A stretch of 64,000 nt of DNA, taken from the NCBI GenBank assembly GCA_008931825.1, contig QXVZ01020756.1:62001-126000 (forward strand). Direction: 5' to 3'. The translations under genes were made by a program, and so were the position numbers. Source of the DNA: Phallusia fumigata (taxonomy: Eukaryota; Chordata; Ascidiacea; Phlebobranchia; Ascidiidae). Below the pieces are notes generated by a model. The model saw only the letters and a list, made by a program, of their open reading frames with translations. It made no database searches and was not told the DNA's origin. This document shows, in pieces, positions 23,751 to 37,500 of the stretch (positions are counted from its first letter, which is position 1; each line of letters opens with the position of its first letter).

Positions 23751-25502
23751 TTCACCAGGAATGTCAAGATGCTTTAAAGTTGACTTCTTTACCTTCGTGG
23801 AGGCAACTGGAATGCAGGACAACTCAAATACCTCAGTTTAGGATTTTTACGACAAAACAAAGTACACAAAAACTCTACACTGCCCAGGACAATAAAAATC
23901 AAACAATAAATTTAGGCGCTGCGACTGTCTTATTGCATAAGTTTTTTCTTTATCTTGTGGCCCTTGTGCTGTTTTTAGCCTGTTATAGGTTAACACACGA
24001 CGAAGGCATGTGGGTATCGCGTAATGCATGTTTATAGCCAACATTGCACAACGGTGGTACCTAAACATGATTAAATACTGCCAATAGCAAACTAGGCCAA
24101 AATTCTGAGAGCCCAATATTTTCACGGGTAACCCAGCTTAACAGAAAACTGGGAAATTTTTTCCAGGAACTTACCTATACACACAATTTAATAATCTTGG
24201 GGGTATGGTTCCTTTCGCCTCGCCCTATCGCACACATAAACTACGGCTTTCTGGTCGCTTGCTTTCAATAAAGTTTTCGTTGTGTGAGGACGGGTGTTAT
24301 TTACGAAGTGTATAAGTTCAAACTAATTTGTCTATCATGTTGAAGGCAGCAGTACTGAACGCTGAAACTTTATTTCTAAAGTTTGGTTGTTAGAACGCTT
24401 AGCCTACATTCCTATTTTGGCTCAAGCTAAACATACAAATAATGCAAACCACCGGATTTTCTCTAAAATATATTTGGAATGATTACCTGCGTGGACAAGC
24501 AACGACATAACTGCATCGAAAATACGTGCATATAAAATACAAGCGGGGTCACCAGCAAAGCCATACCTGTCAATTACATTCTACGCCGGTTACAAATAAA
24601 TATAATGATATTGAATAGGAATTTTTCAGCTAAATAGGGGTACATCACAGGTAAAATAATTACGCAAATACAAACTGCTACGGTTTTTATAAAAAACTGT
24701 TGACGGTGTAAAAATAAAAATTCAGTGAACAGAAAGATTTGTAAGCTGAAATTTGGCAATCAAATAGGCCAAATATTGATACATGAAATTGGCAATCTTA
24801 GCAAAATTAGTCGCTTAAAATTTTGTCCCGGGCATTTACGAAAGTATAGCGCCATAAAAAATGACCTTTTCATGAAATAACATTACTTTTGGGCAAACAA
24901 GTTCATCCTTAGCTCTCAATACGTTAACCAGTAACTTTAGGTGTAATACAAGTCAATTTTCAAACTGCTTAATCGGGAGTGTCTGCTCGCAGGACTTTAT
25001 ATCAAGTTAATACTTGACGAAATACATTTAAAAACAAACCTTACAGTTTACCACACTTAACCAATGGATAGTAAAGGACAAAGTGTATGATCTACAGGTT
25101 TGGAAGCGTTTTAGCTGCAAAAGTCTAGCGATATATTGATAAAACACATACATCTACATAATTACCACGAAGGTTAAATTAAAGTGCAAATATTGCAAAG
25201 CCGAGCTTTAAAAGGTTCCCCAATATGTGTTAATAAGCGAGTGGAATAATTGTAATTTTGGTAACAGTTACATGTTGGTGTAATTTTTACCGAATCTTTT
25301 TCGTTTTTTAAACACAGTGGTCTGTGCGAACCTGTTGCTCGCAGCAATGTTAAATTTTTTATTGAACAGTTTCTTAGCAGAACGACGCATTTATAAAAGT
25401 ACCTCAAAATATTGCAAAATGCCACAATCTATTGAACCAGTTTGTAGTCAAAATTAACTACTTTTACCATACCAGTTGTAGTACAGTCCACGCGCGAGAT
25501 AT
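23751..25502. other. Intergenic region, no gene seen
   Basis: About 1.75 kb between the CNEP1R1 start and the ACLY stop codon. It should hold the CNEP1R1 promoter and ACLY 3' UTR. No further coding exon or repeat family was recognised. Confidence 0.5.
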
Positions 25503-28500
25503 CTATGAAGAATAGGTTTCGGGCAAAACGTAGCTAATATCGTCCCAAGGATGGCGATAAAGACCTTGTTTGAGACGCAGTTGGTCCAGGTAGTGTCCAA
25601 TGAAGCCCATGGACCGGCCAAGCACAAACACGCCGTTCAGGGCGCCAATTTGAACATACTCTTTCGCTTCTTCCTCAGTGAAACATCCACAATCACGCAA
25701 AAGATCCACGAACGCAACGCCGATGAAACCGTCAACATTCAGGATCAGGTTTGGTTTCTGAAATATGCATGAAAAATTTGTTTTATTATTTTTGAATCCT
25801 AATTATGCTACGCGGAAAAGTAGAATTCAGATGGTAATGGCTCTGAGTTCATGCATTTATATGCACCCAACTTTCTAAAATTGTCCAAAATAATTTGGAA
25901 CTTTCCTAAATAGTAGCTAAAATATGTATTTGCCATATGACTTGACTTATACATTTAATAGCAGTTTTACCAAATTGTGTTAAAACGTCACTTTTAGAGG
26001 TTTGCAATACAATAGGTTCACTGCACAAAAACACTTTGTCCAATCAAGTAAAGACACTTTACCTTGGCTGTCGTGATTTTCTCAACTTCCAGCGCATAGT
26101 CGAGCAGTGGAGTGTTCGGAAAATTGCTTTTCACAAAATCCTTGAGAATCACTACTCGTTGGTCGGGGTTGTTAATCTAAAATAATCATAAACAATCAAT
26201 ACCAGAAAGGACTAAATAGCGAAAATTTATGCCCTGTATAGGTGTGGAGAATACACGTTGATCCAACGCCAAAGTTAGGACAAAGTGTAAATGTAATGTG
26301 ACACGTAAAAATGTAATCATATCGGATCTGAATAACCCAAAATTCAAAAAAAAAATTATAACGCTTAGCTTATTTTAGTCCAAAGACCATAGACCCGAGA
26401 TTCCAGGATAGGCAATAATAAATGTACAAAATTCTGCCAAAATTCAGCATTGAAAAAGCTATAAATGCATGTCTGCCAGTGGAATATACAACTTTAAACT
26501 TAAAAAAAAATAAAACTTACTGATTTCACTCTGTGTCCGATTCCCATTATCAGCTGATGCTTCTTTCGCATTTCGTTTACAAATTCGTTGGGAAGTAATC
26601 CTTTGTCGTAAGCTTCACTGAACTGCTTAGCAGCGCCATCTAGTGCTCCACCAAAACGGTCACCCTGCGAAAATTATTTTGGCATTATTTCTACGTGCAC
26701 ATTTCTTTTGATAAAGCAACGCACATCGTACAAACATCTGAAGAGCATTTCAGTTTAATGCTCTAAAAGTTCTAGGTAAAACTTTTTGGATACTGTTCAG
26801 CCCTTCACAAATTTATGCAACACAAAATTTGCGATAAAAAACTAGTTTACGAGCACGGTTGGTGTACACAACTGTGATATTTTTCATATTTTTTGACTGA
26901 AATAGTTAATACGTGTTTTAATCGACTTTAAACATGTAGTGCATTGTGCCAGACTTGTTCAAAGTTCTTACAATAGTCAGAAGTCCAGATGTAAGACACG
27001 AAATGAGGTCCTTCCCAGCCCTCGCACATACAATCGTGTTGTGAGCTCCTGTAAGCAGAAGATAACTATGACGACTCAATAACAATGAGATGAAAAAAGG
27101 GATTTTGTTACTCGTCTTAAACAAATTTGTACTTTTCTTGCAAAAAAAACAAATACTTGCCTGACACAGCCGGTCCATGGTCTGCTGTCATCATGAGACA
27201 AAGTTCGAAGAATTTGCAAGCGTAAGACGGCAATCTGTCAAAAAAATACCGTGACTGAAATGCATTAAAAACTTCAAGGTTTGTGGTAATAAAACAAGCG
27301 AAGCTCGGCGTAGCTCAGTTGGTAGAGCGCCAGCCCCGGGAGGCTCCTGACGTGGGTTCGAATCCCATCGCAGGCTAGATTTTTGTATAGCCCACGCTGA
27401 ATGAAAATGCTTGGAAGGTTGACTTTGATTCGGTATAACGCCTCTTGTAGGTATCGAGTGACCTCAAAACAAGCGAATTGTTGGTTTCACCTTTCGGCAA
27501 CTTAAGTTCGTACGCTGCGACCAGTTTTACAACTTTTACAACTGCTTGCAACTTAGAGTTTAGTTATGTTTTAAAGAATTTTAACTATGATTGCCTAAAG
27601 CGCATCAATAGTTTATTTTTTAAAACAACACCTCATTGTGAGGACAAATTTGCTTGTGTTGGGGGTTTGAATTTTCGAATCGGTTGCACACCTCTTTGAT
27701 GGTTAACGTTTTTTTGTCAGCACTGTAGTTCAAGGCGGAGATAAATATGGGCTTGCATATATTCTGTTAAAAGTTCTGGTGCTTTGGCTATGTGCAAATT
27801 GAATGACTCGTTACTTGGGAAAGGTCTGTAACTGTGGAATTGGGTCTACAACTCAAGAAGAGCCGCAGTTTTCACAGTTTTCAAAGATCGCCAGCTGTTT
27901 CATAAATTAGAAAACTACCTATAGTGATGATGATGTACCTTTCAGGTCTGGTAAGATTTTCAATTCATTAGGGCAAAAAAGGGCTCGCTACCATTTGTAG
28001 ACTTCATTTTTTGTTAAATTACGATCGTTTTTAAAAATAAATTGAAGACTGCTGATCTATAGTGCGGCCATATAATGGATTAAGATACCTTTTCTGGAAC
28101 CACAGGAGGCCAAGAACTCCACCAATGCCTAGTTCTTCCTTGAAAACTTGAGAAATCGGCATCCCTGCATATAGTAACTCTTGTCCGCGCTCATCGGAAA
28201 TACTCGACATAAATGAGGCCGGCTTCCGTATCAGGCCAAGTTCCTGTGAATACAAAATAAAAAAATTTGTCCTGGTTTAGTTTATTGTAGAAACAGATAT
28301 GTTGACTGGAAATAAAAACAAGAACAAACAACGTACCCTTGCCCAGTTGTAATCCATGGGGACAGTGGGGGGAGGGGCTTCTTCTTGGGGCACGATCACG
28401 CCCCGGTCAACCAAGTCGTTGTAAACCTCACTGCAATAAGATAACCATATTTGTCTATTTGTGGCATTGTGTATTTATAAGCCACAGATAAAGTTCACAT

Positions 28501-31500
28501 GGTAACTAAATAAATCTTGAAATTGTTTTTTTGTGTTTCATTATTAGTTCTGTTGATGCATATTACTTAACAGCATCAAAGCTAATTCCCAACAAGCTTG
28601 AAGCAGTTAACCGTTTTGAAACAAGTCTGAAATCAATGAGAACAAATATTGCTTCTGTGGGATGCACAAAGCTGGTATAGAAAAACCAGCTTTGCGCAAG
28701 CACGGTTGTGTGACACGAAAAAAGATGCAACTTGAAAAAAAAAACAACTAAAAACTTACCAAATTTTGGTGTTTAACTCATCAAAGCTGGTTGGCACAAA
28801 AGCCCCAGCTTCAGCAAGGGCTTTATTTTTCGCTACAGCGGTTTCGCTTGCTTGGTTTGCGCACGCCCCCGCGTGGCCAAACTGAACTTCGGATGTAAAC
28901 ATTGTAGCACAAGTTCCTGCAAAAGTTTATTGTATATGCAAATGTTTGTAACATGCAAATTCAGATCACGCATTCAAAAACAAATTGCTGAATGGCACGA
29001 ACCCTTAAAAGTTTGTTTTAAATAAGGTATGATCTACAAATATAGCCAGTCAATTTGATTGAGCTTAAACTAAAAATTCATGAAATATGATATTTTTAAA
29101 AGTTGTCTTCGACTGAACGTTTAGTTTAAGTTTAACAAATTTGTTTGTTTTTTCATAAATTTAGTCGATTTTGTTGGGGGAATTTAAAAAATTTTTCATG
29201 GAATTTTGATGCACGTTTATCTGTTAAGACCAGCACCAATAGTACACATGCTCTCTTATTACACAAAATAACAATTTACCAATACACCATGCCACGACAG
29301 GTTTAGTGAGTTGTCCACTTTTGATAGCATTGCATATGTTGTATTCCTCTGTTCCTCCCACCTAACGTAACAACGGACGATTTAAAAACTTCAAAATGCA
29401 CTGCAAAGTTTTCATGAAAACTTGCCTCTCCCAAGACGACAATCATTTTCACGTCTTCATTCTTCTCATATCTCATAATATGATCCATGAACGTTGTACC
29501 AGGATATCTTTAAAATACATCACGAGTATGATAAGTCAGGGCTATTGTTTGATGACCATAAATGCAAGGATAAAACATTCAGATTTTGAAACCTGACATT
29601 GGGTTTGTGACGTCATTTGAGTGTTACGTCATTATCTGGCGTCGGCATTATAATCTGTTGCAGTAATTAGATCGTTGTCAACGTTGTATGACATCACACA
29701 CACATGGCGCAGTACTTCCCCAAAACAAACATGGGATTTCCGGTGACAAAAAAATAATAAAACCAACAACGTTTTTAGGCTAACATTTCCATTTTGTATA
29801 ATTTCTTGTCAAGCAAATCGCATAAAATACGTTCTCTTCACCAAACCATACCTGTCCCCTCCAATCGCTACTCCCTCACAGACACCGTTTGTGGTGCGGG
29901 AAATAATATTGTTCAGCTCATTGGACATTCCACCGGAACGAGAAACATAAGCAACACTGCCTGGTCTGTAGAGCTTTGATGACAAGATGTTATCCATCAT
30001 TCCACCTGTATTGCCAATCTTGAAACAACCAGGCTTTATACCACCAACCTGTAAAGTAAAGAGCAGTTGATAGTAGGGTATATTTTAATGGATGGACATA
30101 ATGTATCTGGTTAAATCTCGTTTGTTTTAATAAATAAATGACAACTTACTGTGGCTGGCCCGATAATTGAAACTCCCTTTTCATGTGCCAACTTTATGAG
30201 CTTCTTTGTAGCTGTTTCAGGAATACCTTTATACAAAACACATTTGGTCAGGTTTGAGTGGGTTTCTGTCTTAAAGCAGCAATGCTGACTAGTGATAATG
30301 GGATACTCATACATTTCTATACATATATAATACATTAAGGTGGAATTGGAACAGGCTACTACTCTGTTCAATATGTGAGAAGATCAATATCTCTAACATT
30401 TGTCCAATTTTTTAAAGAACTATGCTCAATGTCCGAGGGAAAAGGGTAAAATGCACACCACCACCACAAGTTGAGGGATCACTCGAAACGATGTCTTTAG
30501 GGGGGGGGGGGGGGGGTTTTTTTAAAAAAAAAAATGGGGATTTTTGCCCCTGACGGGGGCCCTTTATTGTNNNNNNNNNNNNNNNNNNNNNNNNNNNNNN
30601 NNNNNNNNNNNNNNNNNNNNNNNNNNNNNNNNNNNNNNNNNNNNNNNNNNNNNNNNNNNNNNNNNNNNNNNNNNNNNNNNNNNNNNNNNNNNNNNNNNNN
30701 NNNNNNNNNNNNNNNNNNNNNNNNNNNNNNNNNNNNNNNNNNNNNNNNNNNNNNNNNNNNNNNNNNNNNNNNNNNNNNNNNNNNNNNNNNNNNNNNNNNN
30801 NNNNNNNNNNNNNNNNNNNNNNNNNNNNNNNNNNNNNNNNNNNNNNNNNGGGGGGGGGGGGGGCGCTTTTATTCAACACAAAACTTGGGAATTTTTGCCA
30901 CTGACTGGGCACTTCAATAGTTCTATATTTGGTGGTCCACTAACCTACCTTCAGCAATTATGGCAATGGTCTTGATTTGTTTGTACTGCAGAGCTTCTAT
31001 GGTGCTTTCCTCTGCAGACCTCAGGGAGGCAAAGTTGATGATAACGTCAGCATCTGTGTGCCTTTGCATTGCGTCTTTCATGTTCTTGTAAACAGGAATG
31101 AAAATTTCCTTGTGTCCCCAATAGAACTTCTGCTTATGATCACCGCTGAATCAAAAGTGTTTTATTTAAATTAACTTTGCCAAAATTGTCCATTGATTGC
31201 ACTTCTTTTGGGCAAAGATTTTAAGTTTGCTGCTCAGAGGAAAACAAAATGCTTAGCTGGAATTTAAAGTGCCAAGGTCGAAAATGCAGGGCAGTTGCAC
31301 AAACCAATCAACCATCCTACCAATAGGTTTTTGTAAAAATAACAAAGCTATTTTGGAGGGAACAAGGAACTCATTTTTGGGCATTTGGCTTGAGTAGGTT
31401 TACAAATTGTCAGTGTTCAACTTCAGATGTCTTTCCATCATTCAGAAACTTAAATTGAATTGAGCCTTCGACAGTGCACACTGTATCGAAATGCAAGGTC

Positions 31501-34500
31501 ACTTCATTGCAGCTGGAAAGACATGGCCATATAGGCTAGTGTAGCCAGATTACAGCACTCCAGTATAGCGATTGTCCTGTCACCAGCTGTACTCATGATA
31601 CCTTACAGGTCGAAACAGTGTGCACTATCTGCAGCTAACCAATCACTGTAATGGCTTTTTGCCTTTGTAATAATTTAAGCCTTTTTTGAGAAAAGTTAAC
31701 CATAGAGTAACTTACACAAATGGGTAGACCATTGCCGCAACTGATGGAGTTTTCCTGGAACACACAAAGTCAAAATCCAACATCCCTTGTACAGCTCTTG
31801 ACTGAAGTCCCCACACGATGGCACGAGTTTTGTCTGCACAGAAATCATAGTTTATACTTTGCAGAGCTTTAAAAAAGTAAATATATAAAACTAAATATTT
31901 AGGTCAGTGACTCAAATGAATTTCCCAAAGAACTAAATTTGGCTTAATTTTGCATTAGTTTGACATTATATCAGTCCATTAAATAGCTTTACCAGCAGTG
32001 TAATAAAAGTTGAAACATGAAACTTTATACAATTGATCCTTTCTTTGGTACATAATAAACTATGCACGATTACAGATTACAGTACGCATTGTCCCCTCAC
32101 TTGAGTGTGACCTTCTACATTCTTGTCTGTATACCAATGCACTTTTGAAAAATATCACCATTTGTGTATAAATCAAGAGTACTACCACGCAGACATAAAG
32201 GGAAAATTAGCTGCCAAACAACTTGGTGAATGCACTCATTTCACGTACTTGAAAACATAGGCTTGTTGGCAACCTTCAATGCAGCTTTTTTTAACTGAAT
32301 ATCACTTGAATCCCCATTTGCCTTTGATTTGTCCACAAATGAATTTGTTCTTGAAGTCCTGGGTGTGGCATTCTGAACACAAAAGATCATGTGTACATGT
32401 TGATATTTTTTGTAACATTTTAGCATCAAGTACATACATCACATTAATTTACGTTTTTGTTAATAGGTTTTCATAGTGTTAATAGGTAGAATGAGAGACC
32501 ATGAAATTACAATTACAGTCATCTCTTTCTATTGCTATCACCACATAAAAATAACTATCAAGCAAGGTATTATGTTGTCACACACTTCATTGCAGCACCA
32601 ATTAAACTACTTTTTCACCCAACGCTATGCTACTAAAAGTCATTCACCAATACAAACTTCAGTAAAAAGGTGTGTGAAATTTGGGAGCACAAATATGGAA
32701 TTACACCAGAACCACTATAGTGGTTTTGATAGTTTAATTATTCGAAAACCATTTTAACATATTTGACATGTTAATTTATTATTGGTATTGAAATAATAGC
32801 GTTCTTATCATTTGGTTCATTGTTTGTGTTAAAATTGTATCGTTCTGTTGCCAAATTAGTTTGTTTAGAGCAGGCAATTTGGTTAAACCAGAATCAGATC
32901 TAAATCTGTTCTACTTATCTTCACCAAATTCAAATCTTAAGCAAAAATTTAAAAACTCACACCGAACTTGAACAATATGCCTAGGTAAACAAAATTTAAC
33001 TTTCAACAATAAACCAATTAGGCCCAAATCACCTCGACCTTTAGATGTAGTGAACATAATTGTTTAGCCTGTTGGGATCTTGCTGTTTGGGGACAACACA
33101 GCAAAAACACAGATTTTGATCAAATAAGGTGAGTTCATTATTGTTATTAAAACAAACTTCCCCGAAAAGTGCAATTGTGTATTCTGTCTTAACACAGTAA
33201 ATTGTGTTTTGTGTCAACAAATTAGACAAAATACCATTCACTGCAAATTGCAAGTTACTGCACACGAAACCCAGTCACTTTTACCTGTGATGTTTCATCC
33301 TGCCAAAAAACATGCACATTTTATGCAAACACAACAAAACGAGTAAAAGAACAACATGTTTGCAACATTAACATACAACCAGTAAAGTATGTTAGTATTG
33401 ACCCTTTTACTTTTTCAACATTGACAAATTAACCATTTTTCATCAAATTCTTTTTACAGTTGCAACTAACTCTAAAAATGTATTAAATACCAATGATTTA
33501 AAACACTTTAAAATGAAATCAAAATGAAACAGATTTATGGTTATAACATTAAAGTACAACCAAACAAATTAACGGACAAATTCATGTATACCTGTAACAA
33601 CCCATGATGTTGCTTGAAAGGAAAAGCAATACACAATAAGATTAACTGTTTCCAGATTAAAAAAGTTATAACGTCAGTAGGGATGTTGAAAGTAGAATAT
33701 TGAATCCTAAGGATTCGAATCCAAATTTGCTGTTTATATCGATAATTGGAACCGATATTATTTTAACAAAATCGGCGTGTAAACAGGCATGTGCAATTCG
33801 TCTGCCTTGTGTACCAATACAACACCGTTCGATTCCTTGTTAGCTAATGCTAAGCCTTGTTTTGTTGCATACAATTTATGTGTCCTGCCTAAATTAATAT
33901 AAGACTTGGATTCGATATTCTGGGTTCGAAACAACTGTTCTAGAATAGCCAGCTATTCTACTTTGAACATCCCTATACATCCATTAATATTCTAAGAAAA
34001 AATGTTTTCTTACTGCAGCACTGGTGCTTGCTCCAAGAAGAAAGTTCGCTGTGTGACCAGGGTCATTCGGGGGCTGATCGGGAACAGGGGTCTTTCCCAT
34101 CGCCATGCCAACAATCGCTGTCATATGTGTTTCGGTTCCGAAAACATGAACTGGTACCCCAAGATGTTGGCCTGCACAGATATATGCATACTCATGTTCG
34201 GAACTATCATCGAGGTCACATAAAGCATAACACACAAGTTGACCAGGGCATGCCCCTTAAGTTGACCTAAATCTGTAATTCCTGCTATGGGTTACCTTTT
34301 TCCACAAGGAGGCAGTTTAAACTTTTAAGGAGCCAATTTAAAACAGTGATAATAAAAACTTCATTTTTTATTGTCATATTTGCACTAGGAAAACTTCCTA
34401 AATGTATAACTGTCTAAAAAATGCTTTTACATCCTTCATACATATTATCCTTCATACATTATTATGGATTTAATTTTGTGACATACTACAACAGAAGTTT

Positions 34501-37500
34501 ATATTCATGTAAACGGGGGCAAAATAATTTGTGATGCTAAGGTGGGTCATGGGACATTAAAGGTTGGAAAACACTTCCTTAAATCCTAGTTGTTCATCAT
34601 TATATGTTGTGCCTAACACAAAAGCTTTTTGATGTTTTTAAAACAAACTGATGTCAAGTAACTATTGATTTATTGACATTTAATGCAGTCTACCAGATGT
34701 CAAGCTTGCATTTGTCTACCGTCATGCAACATAATATTAATGACTAATAAACAACGATATCTTTATTTGTCATGAGTATTTTGTTAGTTTAGCAAAGTAA
34801 CAAAGGATACAAATACTTATTTTTATGATTTTTTGCAGATTGAACCAATGCAACTAATGGTGACCAAAATGCAGGGCATCAGACAAATACAATACATGAA
34901 ACATTGAAAAATGGAAATGGTTTGATAATATTGTAAACTTCAAAAAATTAGGGTGCACCTAAATAATGTTTTACATAAACCGTTACTTGGGGTCCTGTTT
35001 GGACTCAGTGAATAGAACAATGAGATAAAATTGGCAAAATAGATTGCCAGGTGCCTAAGTACAACATTTAACACCCATTTTGGCAAAGCAATTTTTTGTT
35101 GTTTTTTACATTTTTTTGATAATTTTTTAAAAACATACTTACCCACTTCCCGCATTACCCTCAAGCCCTCCTGGTAGTTGGGGCCTCCTCTTCTTACAAA
35201 TATTGAAACCCCTGTGTTCTGAAGCTGACTTTGAAACTGCTTCAGTGCACGGACAATGCCCTATTAAAACAAAACCAATAAATGAAAGGTCGGTATCTAT
35301 GGCAACCAACCCTGCAAAACTTATGGCATAGACCGATATAAATTGCATTATTTGGGTTTGTGCAAATTTATTGACTTAATTAATACTTTTGTGAAATGGG
35401 TATGCAGGGTAATCCAAACCACCACTTTTTATTTGGTCTGGCATCAAGTGCTTCATGCGAATAATAATCTTTCAGTCGCATATTTCTTTAAAAAGAGTTT
35501 TTTTAGAAACTCATAGCCACATAATAAGTCAGTTAAACATATCTTTATTTATGACTTTTTTGTCCAGTAGCATATATTATGCAAACCTTAAAAGTAGCTG
35601 CAACATTTGTAAAGTTTGCAATGCCACCACCGATTATTAGAACTTTGCCATCTTCACGTTTCTCCTTTGTCATGAGTGAAAGAATGGTACGAGCATAATC
35701 ATAAGTCTGTTGTTCGCTCGGAGCCCCACTATACTCCCCATAGTTTGCAAGCTCACTGGCGCCACCAAGGTCACAAATTGTGTCACTGAAATATTAAATT
35801 ACAAAAATTTCTGTCATGTTAAATACAGAATTTTACGATTTTTAAACCTAAAGGTACCCATTTTAAACTTATTTGCTTTTGTAAAAATAAAATCTTGTCG
35901 TTAATTCTCATTATTCCAGGTCTTAAAATCACGGTTAAAAAAGTCCAACTGGCACCAGGAAAAATTTCAACATTGATAGTTCGAACCGCAAGTCTTTTAG
36001 ACAAGCAATAGGAATAGTAATCTGCCTGGCAGTGGCACCAGCATCTCATAAAGAGCAGGCCCAAAATTTTCAAATCAATATTTCCATCACCCACCCCTAA
36101 AAAGCATTCTATACAAACTTACGTCACAGCAGTTTGCATAGTTCCTCTCAAGGACTAATAAATATTTGTTCAAGTATTACCTGTACACCACTGAGGCACC
36201 ACCTCCCGCAACCATCGTCCAAATTCTGCCTTTTGGGTTAAGTATTGTGAGTTTAAGCGATGCCCCGCTTTTGGCATCAAGATCAGCGATATATGCTTCT
36301 TCTGGGTAGGCTTCTCGGCCAAATGGGGGTGGAAAGATAACCTCACCCCATTCACGAGCACACACAAATTCGGCACACTGCAAGAACAAATTAAATATTT
36401 CACTTTTATTTTCAAAGCAAAAAAATACAAAACAATTTATGCGTACATGGCTTTGCATGTCAAACTGTGTTGACATACATAACAAGTTTTGTGTAGGCAA
36501 TGATGGCATTTTATAAACTGCCAAAACCAGTTTTTATTTCCCACAAATAATATACACTGTCTTATGCAAGGGGTAGAAATGCTTGGAAACAAATGGCAGT
36601 GAAGTTAGAATGTAAAGGACTTTCTGTGTATGGGCATAAAATACAAATACAACAAAAATCAGAGCTACTGAGTTTGATAATTTTTTTCACATATAAGGTT
36701 GCTAGGAAATTAGTAAATAATAATTGTAAAGGCAAAGCAGGGCATGTCCTGAAACTTTTAAGTATTCAATTCAAAGCATCCCACCAATACAATGCTGCTT
36801 CCTGATACAAAATACAAGCACTATAAATTCATAAAAAGACTAGTTTCAATGTTGCAGGAAATTAACCAAAACCATTAAAACAACAGGATGTTTTCAGACT
36901 GGGTTAAAACAATAGGTACACTACTGGATGTTAAACATAAACTGATACTGGGGCAACCATTATTTGGGTCAGCTCCCTAGTTTAAACCAGAGCAAAAACA
37001 AAATTGATTTTTTTAATAGTTACTTTACAGTGCATAAACGTGAAATGTTTTTTGCTTACGACAACAGTATAAAAAAGAAAACAAAAACAGTGACTTGCCT
37101 GGTCCAGTTTGGCAGCCAAGTCTAAGATGTAAATCTTCCCATCTGTCACAACTGTAATATAAAAACACTTTGACATTAAACAATGGATGAAGTTCACAAT
37201 AACACTCACAACTTTACACAGTCCCTGATTAAAACAAATTTTTTTGTTATTTTTTTGGTAATGCATTTGCCATTTATTACTAAGTAACTCTACACATAAA
37301 TAGTCTATTTAATTTCAACAAATAACCCAAACCCTAACACCAACAATGCTGTAACAAAAAACGATATCTACAAAGAGACCAGTAGATCCAAGGTTAAAAC
37401 ATACCAAGAGGATTAATTTCAAGGTAAGTGAAATTGAGCCTTTCATAGACATCATATAAACTGGTGATAAATGGCTGAAGCAACCTGAAAGCAAACCAAA

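Noticed and set aside
27303-27375. tRNA gene
   Set aside because: The acceptor stem does not pair, and the head is embedded in a 163-bp unit with target duplications; it is a SINE.
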